Shown here: piece after piece, positions 49,195 through 60,372 of the stretch
How positions within the stretch are numbered: position 1 is the stretch's first letter
How the letters are laid out: each line of letters begins with the position of its first letter
Source of the DNA: Endotrypanum monterogeii
Taxonomy: Eukaryota; Euglenozoa; Kinetoplastea; Trypanosomatida; Trypanosomatidae
NCBI GenBank assembly: GCA_000333855.2
Contig: CM007318.1
Coordinates: forward strand, 1,164,280 to 1,228,279
DNA length: 64,000 bases
Direction of reading: 5' to 3'
Position numbers and translations under genes: made by a program
Notes under the pieces: model-generated
What the model was told of the DNA's origin: nothing
Seen by the model: only the letters and a program-made list of their open reading frames with translations
Databases searched by the model: none

Positions 49195-50760
49195 ATGCCT
49201 ACACAAATGAACAGCTGGTTGTCCTGGATGGGACCTGCGGCGGTGGTGGCATCCGTGGCCTACGCGTATGTTGCCAACCATCCCTCCGTGGCTGCGGTGG
49301 AAGGCCACGCTGCCTATCGTTTTCCCCTGAGCACGGTAAGCTACTGTGGTTTTCTCTTTTTTGTCTACGCGTCTGGCACAATGCCGCGCAATCCCTTGTT
49401 TCCAAAATTCGTGTTTAATCCAAACATCTTTTCCCTGCTGTACAAGATGTACTGCACATACACCATTGGGTATCGTGTACTTCGTCATTTCATGCACCAG
49501 CCCGCTGCCTACCCTCACTCTGACTACCGCAGCGGAATTCGCTGCATTGACGCTGGAAGTCGCCTTTCTCTGAACTCGGCTCCTCCAGGTACTCAAAGGA
49601 AGGATCCCTTCCTCACCAGATTCTACGCGCGCGCCGGAGGTGTCGTAGATACGGCCCTTTGGAATGGCTCCATCGTCCGTGGGGTTGTCGTTGTACCGAT
49701 TCCCATGTTCGCTGACAACTATGCGTACCTCATCGTATCGATGCAAACGCACAAGGTAGCGGCAGTCGACCCGGCAGATCCGGAGATGGTGCTGCGCATC
49801 ATGCAATCCCTTCGCGCCCAGCTGCGAGTCCCGCTTCAATTGACGGAGGTCCTTACCACCCACAAACACTGGGATCACGCAGGAGGTAATGAAATTCTGG
49901 CAAATTGTGCGAAGAGGGAAATGCCAGTGTCGTCGCACAAGGACGGGAGCGTCGACTGTGCCCCGAACATACCGCTAGTGAATCCCCTGGTGCGCTTTAT
50001 CGGATCTGAAAAAGATGCCCCCCTCTGCTGCAACCTTCTCGTCAATGAGAATTCACCCGTTTTTGAAATAATGGGCGGTGCGGGGAAGGTGCAGGTAATG
50101 GCTGCCCCTGGTCACACTGAGGGATCCCTAGTGTTTGTGGTAGGCTCAGCAGAGGAGGGCGTCGTGACCGCCAGCCCCCCTCGCGTGGCTGTGTTCACGG
50201 GTGATAGTCTTTTTTGCGGTGGTTGTGGCGCGCCGTTTGAGACAGCCTCCGTCACACAAATTATGAAGGTGCGTGCGACGTTTCTGGATGACCGACGCAT
50301 GCGGACGCAGCCGGGCACGGGTCAGGAGGTGGCGGAAGAAGATGTTCTTCTCTATGTTGGGCACGAGTATACGGAACGCCTGTTGACGGAAGTGGGCACG
50401 CTGATGGCGGGCGTTATCCGAGGCAACCCCTCCTGTGACCCCCGCGGCAAGCAATACGTTCATCAAGTTTCAGAGGCGCTTCACGGGGTGAAGATGCTGC
50501 GCGCTGAATCTGATGGACTCGCGGATGCAGCAAACATGGGGCAAAAGACAGACAGGCAGAAACCATCATTTCGCCTTCCGCTCTGCACGATGCCGTCATC
50601 GTTGATGGTGGAAAGAGCAGTGAACCCGCTGTTGACAGTCGACGAAGACGTGCTTGCCGAACTGGTAAAAGCGGAGGAAGGAAGCTCCATGGATTCGAAT
50701 GAGGTAGAACGAGCCATCTACTGCACCGACCGTCGTTGTCTCCCTTCTCCGACGACGTAG
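49195..50760 (+). CDS. Membrane-anchored glyoxalase II-like metallo-hydrolase, 521 aa
   Basis: Predicted 521-residue metallo-beta-lactamase-fold hydrolase. The metal site is THKHWDH with H223, H225, D227 and H228, then APGHTEGS with H307, FTGDSLF with D337 and GHEYT with H390, all diagnostic of glyoxalase II (hydroxyacylglutathione hydrolase). The late VNPLLTVD resembles the family's C-terminal end. Unlike the soluble enzyme of about 260-295 residues, this protein has about 165 extra N-terminal residues with hydrophobic segments near residues 12-28 and 50-65, indicating a membrane anchor, and an insertion of about 20 residues between H307 and D337. In trypanosomatids thioesters of trypanothione replace those of glutathione, so a trypanothione-thioester or other acyl-thioester hydrolase is plausible. 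Substrate and membrane are not decided by the sequence. Confidence 0.88.
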   Translation: MPTQMNSWLSWMGPAAVVASVAYAYVANHPSVAAVEGHAAYRFPLSTVSYCGFLFFVYASGTMPRNPLFPKFVFNPNIFSLLYKMYCTYTIGYRVLRHFMHQPAAYPHSDYRSGIRCIDAGSRLSLNSAPPGTQRKDPFLTRFYARAGGVVDTALWNGSIVRGVVVVPIPMFADNYAYLIVSMQTHKVAAVDPADPEMVLRIMQSLRAQLRVPLQLTEVLTTHKHWDHAGGNEILANCAKREMPVSSHKDGSVDCAPNIPLVNPLVRFIGSEKDAPLCCNLLVNENSPVFEIMGGAGKVQVMAAPGHTEGSLVFVVGSAEEGVVTASPPRVAVFTGDSLFCGGCGAPFETASVTQIMKVRATFLDDRRMRTQPGTGQEVAEEDVLLYVGHEYTERLLTEVGTLMAGVIRGNPSCDPRGKQYVHQVSEALHGVKMLRAESDGLADAANMGQKTDRQKPSFRLPLCTMPSSLMVERAVNPLLTVDEDVLAELVKAEEGSSMDSNEVERAIYCTDRRCLPSPTT

Positions 50761-51818
50761 GGGACAAGTCGCGCCATTCATGGCAGCCGAGCTGAGGTGC
50801 TCGATTGCCACGTGACCTATTGATGTTGGTGATACCAATTCCCTTGCCTCTCTTCCTTCCCTCCCCGACGACCTCTCCTTCGTGGGGCGTAGTATTGGGT
50901 GTGATAAATTGCATCATCCAAAAACAAAAAAAAAGCGCATTAGAGCACGAAAAGCGAGCTGGAGTGAGTGCAAGTGCACGACAGCTTGGCTTCACCCAAA
51001 ATAGGGAATGGCGGGTGCGGAAGTGTTATTGACTGACTCGCTCAAAAATCAGTGAAAACCCCCCCCTCCCCACTGCTGCGCATGGTTTCCTTCTGTGTCT
51101 CTTTTTTTTTTCCCGGAAGTGTGCAGATGATGAAATAAGGACGTTTGATTTCTCGTCGTGGTGCAACTTACATAGCCATAAATCCAAAGTTACATCAAAC
51201 CCAAGGAGGGAAGGTTTGCGCAGGATCCAGTAGTCCGCAGCCTGAACTGCTACCGGTGATGCTCAGTGGAAGGGAAGTAAAGGATTCCGTGTCAGCACCT
51301 CCTGGAGGCCCAGCGCTTACTCTTTTCCATTTCCCACCCCTCTTGACAAGCGAACGCATTTTTTATGCTCAAAAATTCTCCTCATGTGAACAAAAATCTA
51401 TCGTGTTTATCTGACTGGTTCACTCCCCCACCCCATCCTCCTCCCCCCGCCCCTCCAGATCTACAATGCCCCTTCCTTGATCACAGGAACACGGAAGACC
51501 GCAGAATCGCCGCTGTCATGTTTGAGCTATCTACGTAACTGGACGCAGACATGCAACATACATCCCACTGCGCCGACGCCGCTCCTGGGCCTCCTTATCG
51601 ACTTCATCTTACCTCTCCTCAGAATGACTCTTACCCGTCTTTTCTTCCCCTTGAACACAGCATGCTCGAAACTGTTTGCTGCGTTGCTGGTTCTCCTTTT
51701 TCTAGCTGATCTCTCTCCACTTTGGAATACCTAGCCCATCTGCGCAACCACGCATCCCCACTCTTGTCCCCATCCCTGATATCCCAACATTCGTTTTTTC
51801 CCTCTACTTTCTCCTTGG
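50761..51818. other. Non-coding stretch upstream of CPSF73
   Basis: Contains C-runs at 51060-51070, a T-run at 51102-51111 and a pyrimidine tract at about 51791-51815 (TTCGTTTTTTCCCTCTACTTTCTCC) followed by GGAG with AG at 51819-51820. No ATG lies between this AG and 51962. Confidence 0.6.
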
Positions 51819-51820
51819 AG
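51819..51820 (+). promoter_or_regulatory. Predicted SL acceptor for CPSF73
   Basis: AG after a strong pyrimidine tract; the resulting 5' UTR of about 140 bases has no ATG, so translation starts at 51962 and not at the in-frame 51722, which lies upstream of the acceptor. Confidence 0.55.
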
Positions 51821-51961
51821 AGAAAGAGAGAGCTAGATAACTACTCCGTACACACACATACATCGACCGTAAAGCGAATCGGGACCCGCCTCGTATTGCT
51901 GCACCACCACCGACCGTGTAACGTCTTCCATTCACCCACGGGTAAGCACGAAACGAAGAAA

Positions 51962-54232
51962 ATGGCGGCGCCATTCCTGCCTGATGCGGAAATCTCTGCG
52001 GCGCCAGCAACCCTCCGCTCCAATACCCAAGACGAAGTAGAAGTTCTACCGATTGGCAGCGGAGGCGAGGTAGGCCGCTCCTGCGTTGTGGTGCGGTACA
52101 AGGGACGCGGTGTTATGCTAGATTGTGGAAACCACCCAGCGAAAAGTGGACTCGACTCACTCCCATTTTTCGACAGCATCAAATGCGATGAGATTGATGT
52201 GGTGCTCATTACACATTTTCACCTAGACCACTGTGGTGCGCTACCGTACTTCTGCAATCAGACCTCCTTCAAGGGTCGCATCTTCATGACTAGTGCCACC
52301 AAGGCCTTCTACAAGATGGTCATGAACGACTTTCTGCGCATCGGCGCGGGAGCAAGCGACCTCGTCACGAGCGAGTGGTTGCAGAGCACAATCGATCGTA
52401 TTGAGACAATTGAGTACCATGAAGAGGTCACCGTTAATGGAATCTCCTTTCAGCCCTTCAATGCTGGTCACGTTCTGGGGGCAGCCATGTTCATGGTGGA
52501 CATCGCCGGAATGCGTGCATTGTACACTGGCGATTTCTCGCGAGTACCGGATCGCCACCTGCTGGGGGCGGAGGTGCCACCGTACTCGCCCGACATCCTG
52601 ATTGCAGAGAGCACAAACGGCATCCGCGAGCTGGAGTCCCGTGAAGACCGCGAGCATCTTTTCACGAGTAGCGTTCACGATGTTGTTCGCCGTGGCGGTC
52701 GCTGTCTGGTGCCCGTTTTCGCCTTGGGTCGTGCGCAGGAGTTGCTGCTCATTCTCGAGGAGTACTGGGATGCACACAAGGAGCTGCAGAACATCCCCAT
52801 CTACTACGCCTCCTCTCTTGCGCAGAGGTGCATGAAACTTTACCAAACCTTCGTAAGCGCCATGAATGACCGTGTGAAACAGCAGCACGCGAACCACCAC
52901 AACCCCTTCGTCTTCAAGTACATCCACTCGCTCATGGACACCAAGTCCTTCGAAGACAATGGCCCCTGTGTGGTGCTAGCCTCACCAGGTATGCTTCAGT
53001 CCGGCATCTCGCTAGAACTTTTTGAGCGTTGGTGTGGCGATCGGCGCAACGGCATCATCATGGCTGGATACTGCGTTGACGGCACCATCGCAAAGGACGT
53101 GCTCGCGAAGCCGAAGGAGGTAACGAAGCCAGACGGGAAAGTGCTACCGCTGCGCATGAGCACCATCGAAGCCGTCTCCTTCTCGGCACATTCTGACGGT
53201 CGGCAGACACGAGACTTTATTCAGCATCTCACTAAGGTGAAGCACACTATACTGGTGCACGGAAACCCGGGTGCCATGGGGCAGCTCAAGAACAAACTTC
53301 TCCAGGACTTTCGAGACCGTAACATGTCTGTCTACACCACCATGAACCAAGAGTCGATACGTATTCCGTTTGTGCAGGAGCGCACCGCGAAGGTCATGGG
53401 TAAGCTGGCGAACATAAGCCTACGCGAGGGAGAGTTTGTGAATGGGGTAATGCTCGTCTCGGGGCAGCACCAGTACAGTATTGTACACCCCGACGACGTC
53501 CCGGTGTTCACTGACTTGAGCGTGAACCGTGTTCAGCAGGCGATGGTTCTGCCGCTGCCGCGCCACCGCTCCCCGCTGGAGGTGCTGCAGGTGCTCCAGC
53601 GGTACTTCGCGCAGAGCAAAATGTTCGAGGACGTGGTGCCACGCCCGTCCAATCCTGAGGAGACCGCAGAGGCTTACCGGGCGGCCGCTGAGCGCGGTGA
53701 AGTGCGCGACCCCGACACAAGGCAGCTGTACGTATCCAAAGATGTTACGGTGGACGTGCACAAAAGTTCTCAAGCGCAAACGACGCTCACCATCACGTGG
53801 TACAGCAGCCACTACAACGATCTCCTGGCTGACGTCACGTGCATCGCGCTAGCCAAGCTCGCCGAGGAGCCACATGAAGCGGAAGGCGAGGACATTCTGG
53901 TGCCTGCCGATGTCTCTAGTCAGGACCGTATCTTCCGCATCAAGTGCTTCCATCACATGATCGCCCAGTTCTACCCATCTGTCAAGACCAACTTAACATC
54001 GGGTAGCTGCAGCATCACCCTCTCGGATGGCCAGGTCGCAAATATCGTCGATTGTATCGAAGTGTACCTGGAGCGCAGCACTGGTAAGAAGGACGTGGAT
54101 TACGACGCCCCAGAGGTACAGAAATTAAAGCAGATTCTTAAGCGTATCTATCTGACGCTGTTTCCCATTCCAGTGGACAACGGCTGGTGTGACTGCGGTA
54201 TGATTCATGGTGAAGAGCCTGTGGCAGAGTAA
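51962..54232 (+). CDS. CPSF3: CPSF73 / CPSF3, mRNA 3'-end processing endonuclease
   Basis: Predicted 756-residue nuclear endonuclease that cuts pre-mRNA for polyadenylation; in trypanosomatids polyadenylation is coupled to SL trans-splicing of the next gene. The metal motif is THFHLDHCG with H85, H87, D89 and H90. Further ligands are H170 (NAGHVLGAAMF), D191 (YTGDFSR), and the beta-CASP histidines H410 (SFSAHSDG) and H433 (LVHGNPGAMGQL). The last 280 residues form the CPSF73-100 C-terminal domain. Length, motif spacing and sequence are typical of CPSF3. The trypanosomatid enzyme is the reported target of the benzoxaborole acoziborole. A second, distinct beta-CASP protein (SNM1-like) lies at 1501. 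Confidence 0.97.
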   Translation: MAAPFLPDAEISAAPATLRSNTQDEVEVLPIGSGGEVGRSCVVVRYKGRGVMLDCGNHPAKSGLDSLPFFDSIKCDEIDVVLITHFHLDHCGALPYFCNQTSFKGRIFMTSATKAFYKMVMNDFLRIGAGASDLVTSEWLQSTIDRIETIEYHEEVTVNGISFQPFNAGHVLGAAMFMVDIAGMRALYTGDFSRVPDRHLLGAEVPPYSPDILIAESTNGIRELESREDREHLFTSSVHDVVRRGGRCLVPVFALGRAQELLLILEEYWDAHKELQNIPIYYASSLAQRCMKLYQTFVSAMNDRVKQQHANHHNPFVFKYIHSLMDTKSFEDNGPCVVLASPGMLQSGISLELFERWCGDRRNGIIMAGYCVDGTIAKDVLAKPKEVTKPDGKVLPLRMSTIEAVSFSAHSDGRQTRDFIQHLTKVKHTILVHGNPGAMGQLKNKLLQDFRDRNMSVYTTMNQESIRIPFVQERTAKVMGKLANISLREGEFVNGVMLVSGQHQYSIVHPDDVPVFTDLSVNRVQQAMVLPLPRHRSPLEVLQVLQRYFAQSKMFEDVVPRPSNPEETAEAYRAAAERGEVRDPDTRQLYVSKDVTVDVHKSSQAQTTLTITWYSSHYNDLLADVTCIALAKLAEEPHEAEGEDILVPADVSSQDRIFRIKCFHHMIAQFYPSVKTNLTSGSCSITLSDGQVANIVDCIEVYLERSTGKKDVDYDAPEVQKLKQILKRIYLTLFPIPVDNGWCDCGMIHGEEPVAE

Positions 54233-56693
54233 CGCTCATCTTTTCTGTCAACCATGACCCTCTCTCTCTCTCGCTTTCCACCCTCTCCCACCCCCACCCT
54301 TCCCCACACACAGACATACACATACTTCTATCGCCGTCGACTCAATTCGAGTGGAAAAAAAACGGCGCTGAGTTTGGTCGGGGTGCATGTTCGGTGATGT
54401 CCTATATTTCTCGTTTTTTTTTTTTCGCCGAGCGACCGATAACGTGTGACTGTGCACCTCCACACAAAGTCAGTTTCGATACGCCTAAGAGCCGCTGGTT
54501 GCTCTTCCTAAAGGGGGAAAGGAAAAAAGTAAAAACCTACGCGTCTGAGAGCGATGCACTGTACACCCTGGTCAACATGACAGGGAATTAAAACACGACA
54601 ACAGAGAAAATACCCAAGCGGGTAAACGAGGCTCGGTCCCTGCTCTTCGTGACTTACATATTTTCCGACCCTCCTTCCCCTCTCTCTCTTTCCAGGCACT
54701 GCCACGGAAATGGTAGGGATATTTTCCTGCTCATGTGCTCATCGAACTTCCGTTGGATTGAAAAGTGTAAGGCCCTACCTGGGGAAATCATGTCTCCATA
54801 TCTATGCGCGCCTCACAGCAGAAGAGTCGCTGGAGTAGGCCCGTCTAGAAATAAAAACAGAGAGGCTCGATCTTCTTTCCGTCCCTCAATTTCTCTCTTC
54901 TTGCGACTGTGGTTGTGTATGTGTGTGCGTGTTTTTCATTTCTCCCTGGCTAGATAAATCGCCTTGTGCGCAGAAGAACTCGGACCTATTGAAAAACCAC
55001 AGCATGACTCCACACACACCTACGCCGCTGGCCTACTCTTCCGTACCCCTGCTCAGCTGTGTCACATCGCTAACAACGCGCTTTTCTGCATACTCTGGAG
55101 AATATTATCACTAGCGTCCTAACCACTCACGTCCTTCAAACTTGCCATTACCTTCGCTCACATGAACATTTTCCCGCCCCTCTCAATCACCCCCGCGCCA
55201 GCTGGACCACCACTCGTGCCATCTTTGGGTCATCGATGACATGTGTACCCCCTATTCTGCTCGAAAGACTCTCGATGTCTACCTCTAAGTGAGCGTTGGA
55301 TCGGTGAGAGAAAACATGTCATATTATATAAGCGATCAAGCCTTCGTAGGATTTCGTGTGTCCCCAAGGGATACATTTGATGGTCGGACCGCATCGGTAT
55401 TCTGCGCTCTTCTCGCAAAACAGCCACCACGGTATCGCGTATCAGGTTCTCTCCCTCGCACCATCATGCTCTCATGCACTGCGCACTGACGTCCGGTCCC
55501 CGCTCTGCCCTGCGCTACACCCCCCCCTCCCTTACCTGCATTTGAAAGTGAATATCGACTCGAAGAATAAAAGAAGAGCGTTCCACCATAGTGGTAGCGT
55601 AGAGCAATTTGTGCTGCACCCCCCTCGACAGCCGTTACAGATGCTTGTTGGATACCGCGTGCAACACATACCAACAGCTCTTGTCTTATCTATTCATCTC
55701 GGCCCAGCACCCTTTCTTCTTCGGAGGGGAAGGGGGGTCAAAGGTGTTAATCCGGGCGCTGCGCAAACGAAACGAAAACGTTGGATATCTTCGAAGTTTC
55801 TCTTGACATCTAGATGGCCTGGGGACACGCCACATGCGATGCACTAACAGATTGCAGCCCACCCCCTCCTCACAACCGTATCATGGGTGTGAACCTCAAT
55901 CTAAAAAAAAAGAACGACGAAGACAACAGCCGATGGCGTTTTATATCACGCCCCCACTCACTCTCACACCTCGCTTTGGTTAAGAGAAAAGGAAGACACT
56001 TCTCCCCGCCCACCCCTCTTTGTATAGCTGTGACAGACCTTTTTTTTTTACCCTCCCCATACTGTTTGTTCTGTTGGTGGTTTCTGTCCCCATCTATCGG
56101 CCCCTTGGGCAATGTCTTCCGCTTGCTCAGGGACGTTGTACCCCAAGAAAGAGACAAAAGTAAGCACACAAAAAAGAGCAGTTAATAAGCCACTTTTATA
56201 GAATGTGAGATGCCCCGTACGGATTTGTCGAGGTGCACTCCCTAACCGGGTGAGATGAACTATCGTCACAACTCCAACTTCAAATCCCAGTCGCACGTTT
56301 GCACTCCTCAGTTCCCCATACACACGCACACTTCCGCACCGTATAAGGAATGGCACTCTTTTCTGTTTCCCTTCATGAGGTGTCGAAGTATCGATCAGAG
56401 CCTGAGCGTGTGTTAAGAAGAGTGGCAATGCCAACACCTCTCTCGGTCATCCTTTGATAGTCTGTGTGTGTGTGTGTGTGTCACCCTCTACCCATTTCCT
56501 CCTCCCCCCTCCGCCTCCCTCTCCTCCCCTTCCGGCGGTGCGCACGTGTTTTATGTTTAATTATACAGGCACGCATAAACCCCAAAGGCCCCGTCCCCCC
56601 CCCCCTCCCTCCTCCTCCTCCTCCTCCTGTAAACTCTTCGCCCCCTCACTGGGTGACTTCTCTGCCGCTTCATCTGCCTCGTGATTTTGTCTC
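54233..56693. other. Non-coding stretch between CPSF73 and TOP1L
   Basis: 2.5 kb with a CT-rich block after the CPSF73 stop, A- and T-runs, a (GT)n at about 56462-56480 and a CTC/CCT run at about 56595-56628. A pyrimidine stretch ends in GTCTCAG with AG at 56694-56695. Frames of up to 160 codons here lack protein character. Confidence 0.6.
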
Positions 56694-56695
56694 AG
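56694..56695 (+). promoter_or_regulatory. Predicted SL acceptor for TOP1L
   Basis: CTCGTGATTTTGTCTCAG ends at 56695, downstream of a long C/T tract. The following 94 bases lack an ATG before 56790. Confidence 0.55.
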
Positions 56696-56789
56696 CATAC
56701 GCCACCTGTGCACCTAGCCGCCTTAGTCACACCCAACCATATTCACGTGCTTCTGTTCATCTCCCTTCTGCATCTCCCACAATATCAGT

Positions 56790-58697
56790 ATGAAAGTGGA
56801 GGATAGCAAAAAAGAGGTGAAGCGAGAGCAGAGCCACTATGACGAAAATGATGAGAGCAACGAGGAGGACCTCAACTGGTGGGAACAAGAAAACCTTCGC
56901 ATTGCAGGAAAGGGTGAACGTCGCTGGGAGACGCTAAGTCACAACGGCGTTCTCTTCCCGCCCGAGTACGAACCCCATGGCATCTCCATCTTCTACGATG
57001 GACAAGAATTTAAGATGACGCCGGAAGAGGAAGAAGTAGCTACGATGTTCGCGGTGATGAAGGAGCATGACTACTACCGTATGGAAGCGTTTCGGCGCAA
57101 TTTCTTCGAAAGCTGGCGCGAGATTCTGGACAAGCGCCAGCACCCCATCCGTCGCCTGGAGCTGTGCGACTTCGAGCCTATTTATCAGTGGCACCTTCGC
57201 GAGCGAGAAAAAAAACTAAGCCGATCAAAAGAGGAGAAGAAGGCCATCAAGGAAAAGCAAGACGCGGAAGCTGAGCCGTATCGCTACTGCATGTGGGACG
57301 GGCATCGCGAGCAGGTGGCCAATTTCCGCGTTGAGCCCCCCGGCCTTTTCCGAGGACGCGGCAAGCACCCGCTGATGGGGAAGCTGAAGGTTCGCGTCCA
57401 ACCTGAAGAGATAACGATCAATATAGGCGAAACGGCCGAAGTACCGGTGCCACCCGCGGGACACAAGTGGGGTGCTGTGCAGCACGACCACACCGTAACG
57501 TGGCTTGCCATGTGGCGCGACAGCGTGGCGGGGAATTTCAAGTACGTCATGCTCGCCCCGTCCTCGAGCATCAAAGGACAGTCTGACATGATGAAATTCG
57601 AGAAGGCGCGCAAACTAAAGGAAAAGGTAGATGACATACGCGCCTCCTATATGGATGACTTCAAGTCTAACGATACGCACGTTGCCCAGCGGGCTGTAGC
57701 GATGTACTTCATTGACCGTCTGGCCCTCCGTGTCGGTAATGAAAAGGGCGAGGATGAGGCAGACACCGTGGGCTGCTGCTCGCTGCGTGTGGAGCACATT
57801 CAGCTGATGCCGAATAACGTCGTTCGGTTTGACTTTCTTGGTAAGGACTCAATTCGTTACCAAAATGATGTAACAGTGCTCCCAGAAGTTTACGCGCTGC
57901 TGCAACGTTTCACTCGACGTAAATCTCCAGGTACGGACATCTTTGATCAGCTCAATCCCACGCAACTGAACGATCATCTCAAATCCTTCATGGAAGGCCT
58001 TTCCGCCAAGGTCTTTCGTACCTACAACGCGTCCATCACCCTCGATAGGTGGTTCAAAGAGAAGCCGGTCGATCCCAGGTCGTCCATCCCTGACAAGTTG
58101 GCCTACTTCAACAAAGCCAACACTGAAGTGGCGATTCTGTGCAACCACCAGAAATCTGTCTCCAAAAACTTCAAGCTGCAAATGATACAGCTTACAACCA
58201 AGTCTGAGTACACTCGCAAGACAATTGAGCTGCTAGAGAAGGCGTTGGTAACCGCAAGGAAAAGATCGGTCGAGGAGGCCGCGAAAGAGTTTCTAGAGGA
58301 GCAAGACCGCATGCAGCGCGAATGGCTCGACAACTACGGCACGGAGGAGCAGAAAAAAGAGTTTGAAGACATTGTGGCTAAGCGCACAGCCCCGCGCGTC
58401 AGCTCCAACAAGAAGAAATCTTCTTCGGGCAGCAAAAAGAAAGCGTCTGGCTCTGAAAAAAAATCGGCGAAGGGTAAAAAATCCTCCAAGAAGGCGAAGA
58501 AAACGTCGAGCAAGAAAGCAGTCAGCAAGCCCTCCAAGCACAAGGCGCCAAAGAAATCGAAGGAGGACGCAGACGATGTGCCCCTCATGAGTCTGGCTGC
58601 AAAAAAAAACAAGACGGCTGGCGTCAAACGACAGCGCGCCATCAAAGAAGAAGATAGCGACGACGATGACATACCTCTGGCAGCTCTGAAAGCGTAG
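56790..58697 (+). CDS. TOP1L: DNA topoisomerase IB, large subunit
   Basis: Predicted 635-residue large subunit of the kinetoplastid two-subunit type IB topoisomerase, which relaxes supercoils in the nucleus and kinetoplast. It has the core DNA-binding and cleavage domain: the WWEQENLR start, PPEYEPHG, GMLxP-equivalent loops, then LALRVGNEKGEDEADTVGCCSLRVEHI with the active-site arginine R314. The catalytic tyrosine domain is absent. Instead the protein ends in a Lys/Ser-rich, probably nuclear-localising tail (about 535-600) and finishes DDDIPLAALKA. In kinetoplastids the tyrosine is on a separate small-subunit gene, which is not in this window. The length equals the known Leishmania large subunit. 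Camptothecin-type compounds act on the complex. Confidence 0.97.
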   Translation: MKVEDSKKEVKREQSHYDENDESNEEDLNWWEQENLRIAGKGERRWETLSHNGVLFPPEYEPHGISIFYDGQEFKMTPEEEEVATMFAVMKEHDYYRMEAFRRNFFESWREILDKRQHPIRRLELCDFEPIYQWHLREREKKLSRSKEEKKAIKEKQDAEAEPYRYCMWDGHREQVANFRVEPPGLFRGRGKHPLMGKLKVRVQPEEITINIGETAEVPVPPAGHKWGAVQHDHTVTWLAMWRDSVAGNFKYVMLAPSSSIKGQSDMMKFEKARKLKEKVDDIRASYMDDFKSNDTHVAQRAVAMYFIDRLALRVGNEKGEDEADTVGCCSLRVEHIQLMPNNVVRFDFLGKDSIRYQNDVTVLPEVYALLQRFTRRKSPGTDIFDQLNPTQLNDHLKSFMEGLSAKVFRTYNASITLDRWFKEKPVDPRSSIPDKLAYFNKANTEVAILCNHQKSVSKNFKLQMIQLTTKSEYTRKTIELLEKALVTARKRSVEEAAKEFLEEQDRMQREWLDNYGTEEQKKEFEDIVAKRTAPRVSSNKKKSSSGSKKKASGSEKKSAKGKKSSKKAKKTSSKKAVSKPSKHKAPKKSKEDADDVPLMSLAAKKNKTAGVKRQRAIKEEDSDDDDIPLAALKA

Positions 58698-59000
58698 GTA
58701 CTCTACGAACACCGCCATCAAGAGGCGAGTGAAATTGCTAAGAGATGTTTGTTCTCAGCAAATCAAAAGATGAAGCGAGCAGCACTGCAAAAAGAGGGCC
58801 ACGCGACTGCGTGTGTGTACTTCTCTGTTCCAAAGGGACATTGACGATCTTGAATTTTTTTATGACCTTCTCGGGCATTCGCCATAATGAATGTGTATTG
58901 TGGGTGTGGGTAGGTGGGTGAGTGTACGCGCGTGTTTAATCAGTATGTCGGCTATTCTCTTGAACCTCATGTATGGTTGATGCTACTAGTGTCTACGCTG

Positions 59001-59035
<35 letters not shown>

Positions 59036-60293
59036 ATGAGCGGCGCCGTGGTAGTGGAGGTGGGGGAGAAAGAGGGTGGCGGTGGACTCACTGTGCTTTT
59101 TGAGACCCCCCTCTCTGCCTCGTATTATTTTTTTTTGATCACGCACAGGCGTTTCTTGTGGCTTCGGTGTGACTTCGACCTTTAAAGAGCGGATTTCGAT
59201 TATCAGTGGACTACAGCGGGTTCATATGTGTCTCTGTCAGTGTATATTTGACTGTGAGAGTGTGTAGGGTTCTGGACCGGCCTTTTGTCAGACAGCGCCC
59301 CACATTCTCTGTGAAAGAATGTGGGCAAACAAAAAATGAAGTAGAGAGTGTGTGGGCAGAGGGGCAGGAGAGTGCTCGTATATCTCCTCTCCCCCCCCCG
59401 GTGTGGATTTGCGTGCTCCTGCCCGTACTGTCCGCTGTAAGTCCTTTACTCGTTCCTTTTTCTTTGTTGTTGTTTTGTTCTCTCTGTGATCAAAGCGCAT
59501 ACCCGTGTCCGTACATCCACCTCCCCCCTTTTTTCCCTCTCCTCTTCTAGAAGCTGGCAGTCGATACCGCGTCGATGCCTAGCGGGTGTGAACAAGAAGG
59601 AGAAGGAAGACGACTGGGGTTCATAATCTCATTAGAGTAAAAAAAAAACACCAAGGAGGGATGTGGTACAATTTTTTTTTCAAAAATGAGCGATCACTGA
59701 AGTACGCCGATGGCTCACGCACACTCTGACAGCCTATATAGCAGAGCGTCAAGGAAAATTTACTGCGGTTGAGGCGAGCAAAGCAAGTGTGGAGAAAAAA
59801 AAAAGGGTCTTGATATTCGGCGTCCGTCGCTTCCTCATGTGCACCACTTTCATGCTCACCCTCCCCTCCCCGCTCCCTACAGCCCTCTCTTATGCCTTGA
59901 CATCTCGGTAGTGGCTCATACTACTCAAGTGTTACAGTGAAAAACTGAGGGCCACCCATGCAACACCAACGCCGCCATCCAGAACGCACGATATTTCTTA
60001 CAGCACCCACCTACCCACACACAGACATCTGAAAAGACGAGCAGAAGTGATCACAGAACCGTGCCACGACGTTGTGGCCTTCGTCAAAGGGGTCATGAGT
60101 GTTCATCCCCTCCTATCGCCATCACCACCCCACTGTCCTTTCGTCACTACTTATAGAAGCGGTGGCCGCGGTGCTCAAAGCAGCCGCATCTCTGCTGCCC
60201 CTCCCCCCTCTCTTACTTCTTCACATAGACTTTAATAGAGAAAAGCCTCTTCAGCCTCGCTTGATATAGCGTAGAAAGTGAATCGCGTCACTG

Positions 60294-60323
60294 CCCCCTC
60301 CCTCCCTCCCTCCCTCCCTCCCT
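60294..60323. repeat. (CCCT)n tetranucleotide run
   Basis: Seven CCCT units; the complementary strand is (GGGA)n and has enough G-triplets to form a G-quadruplex. It lies about 135 bases before the last start codon, upstream of the predicted acceptor, so in genomic DNA and pre-mRNA rather than mature mRNA. Confidence 0.8.
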
Positions 60324-60372
60324 TGAGTAGGTCATCGCTGGGTCCTAACCACACTTTTTTTTTTATTATTTG

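Noticed and set aside
55356..55847. 163-codon frame between CPSF73 and TOP1L
   Set aside because: No acceptor fits it, composition is not gene-like and no family is recognised.
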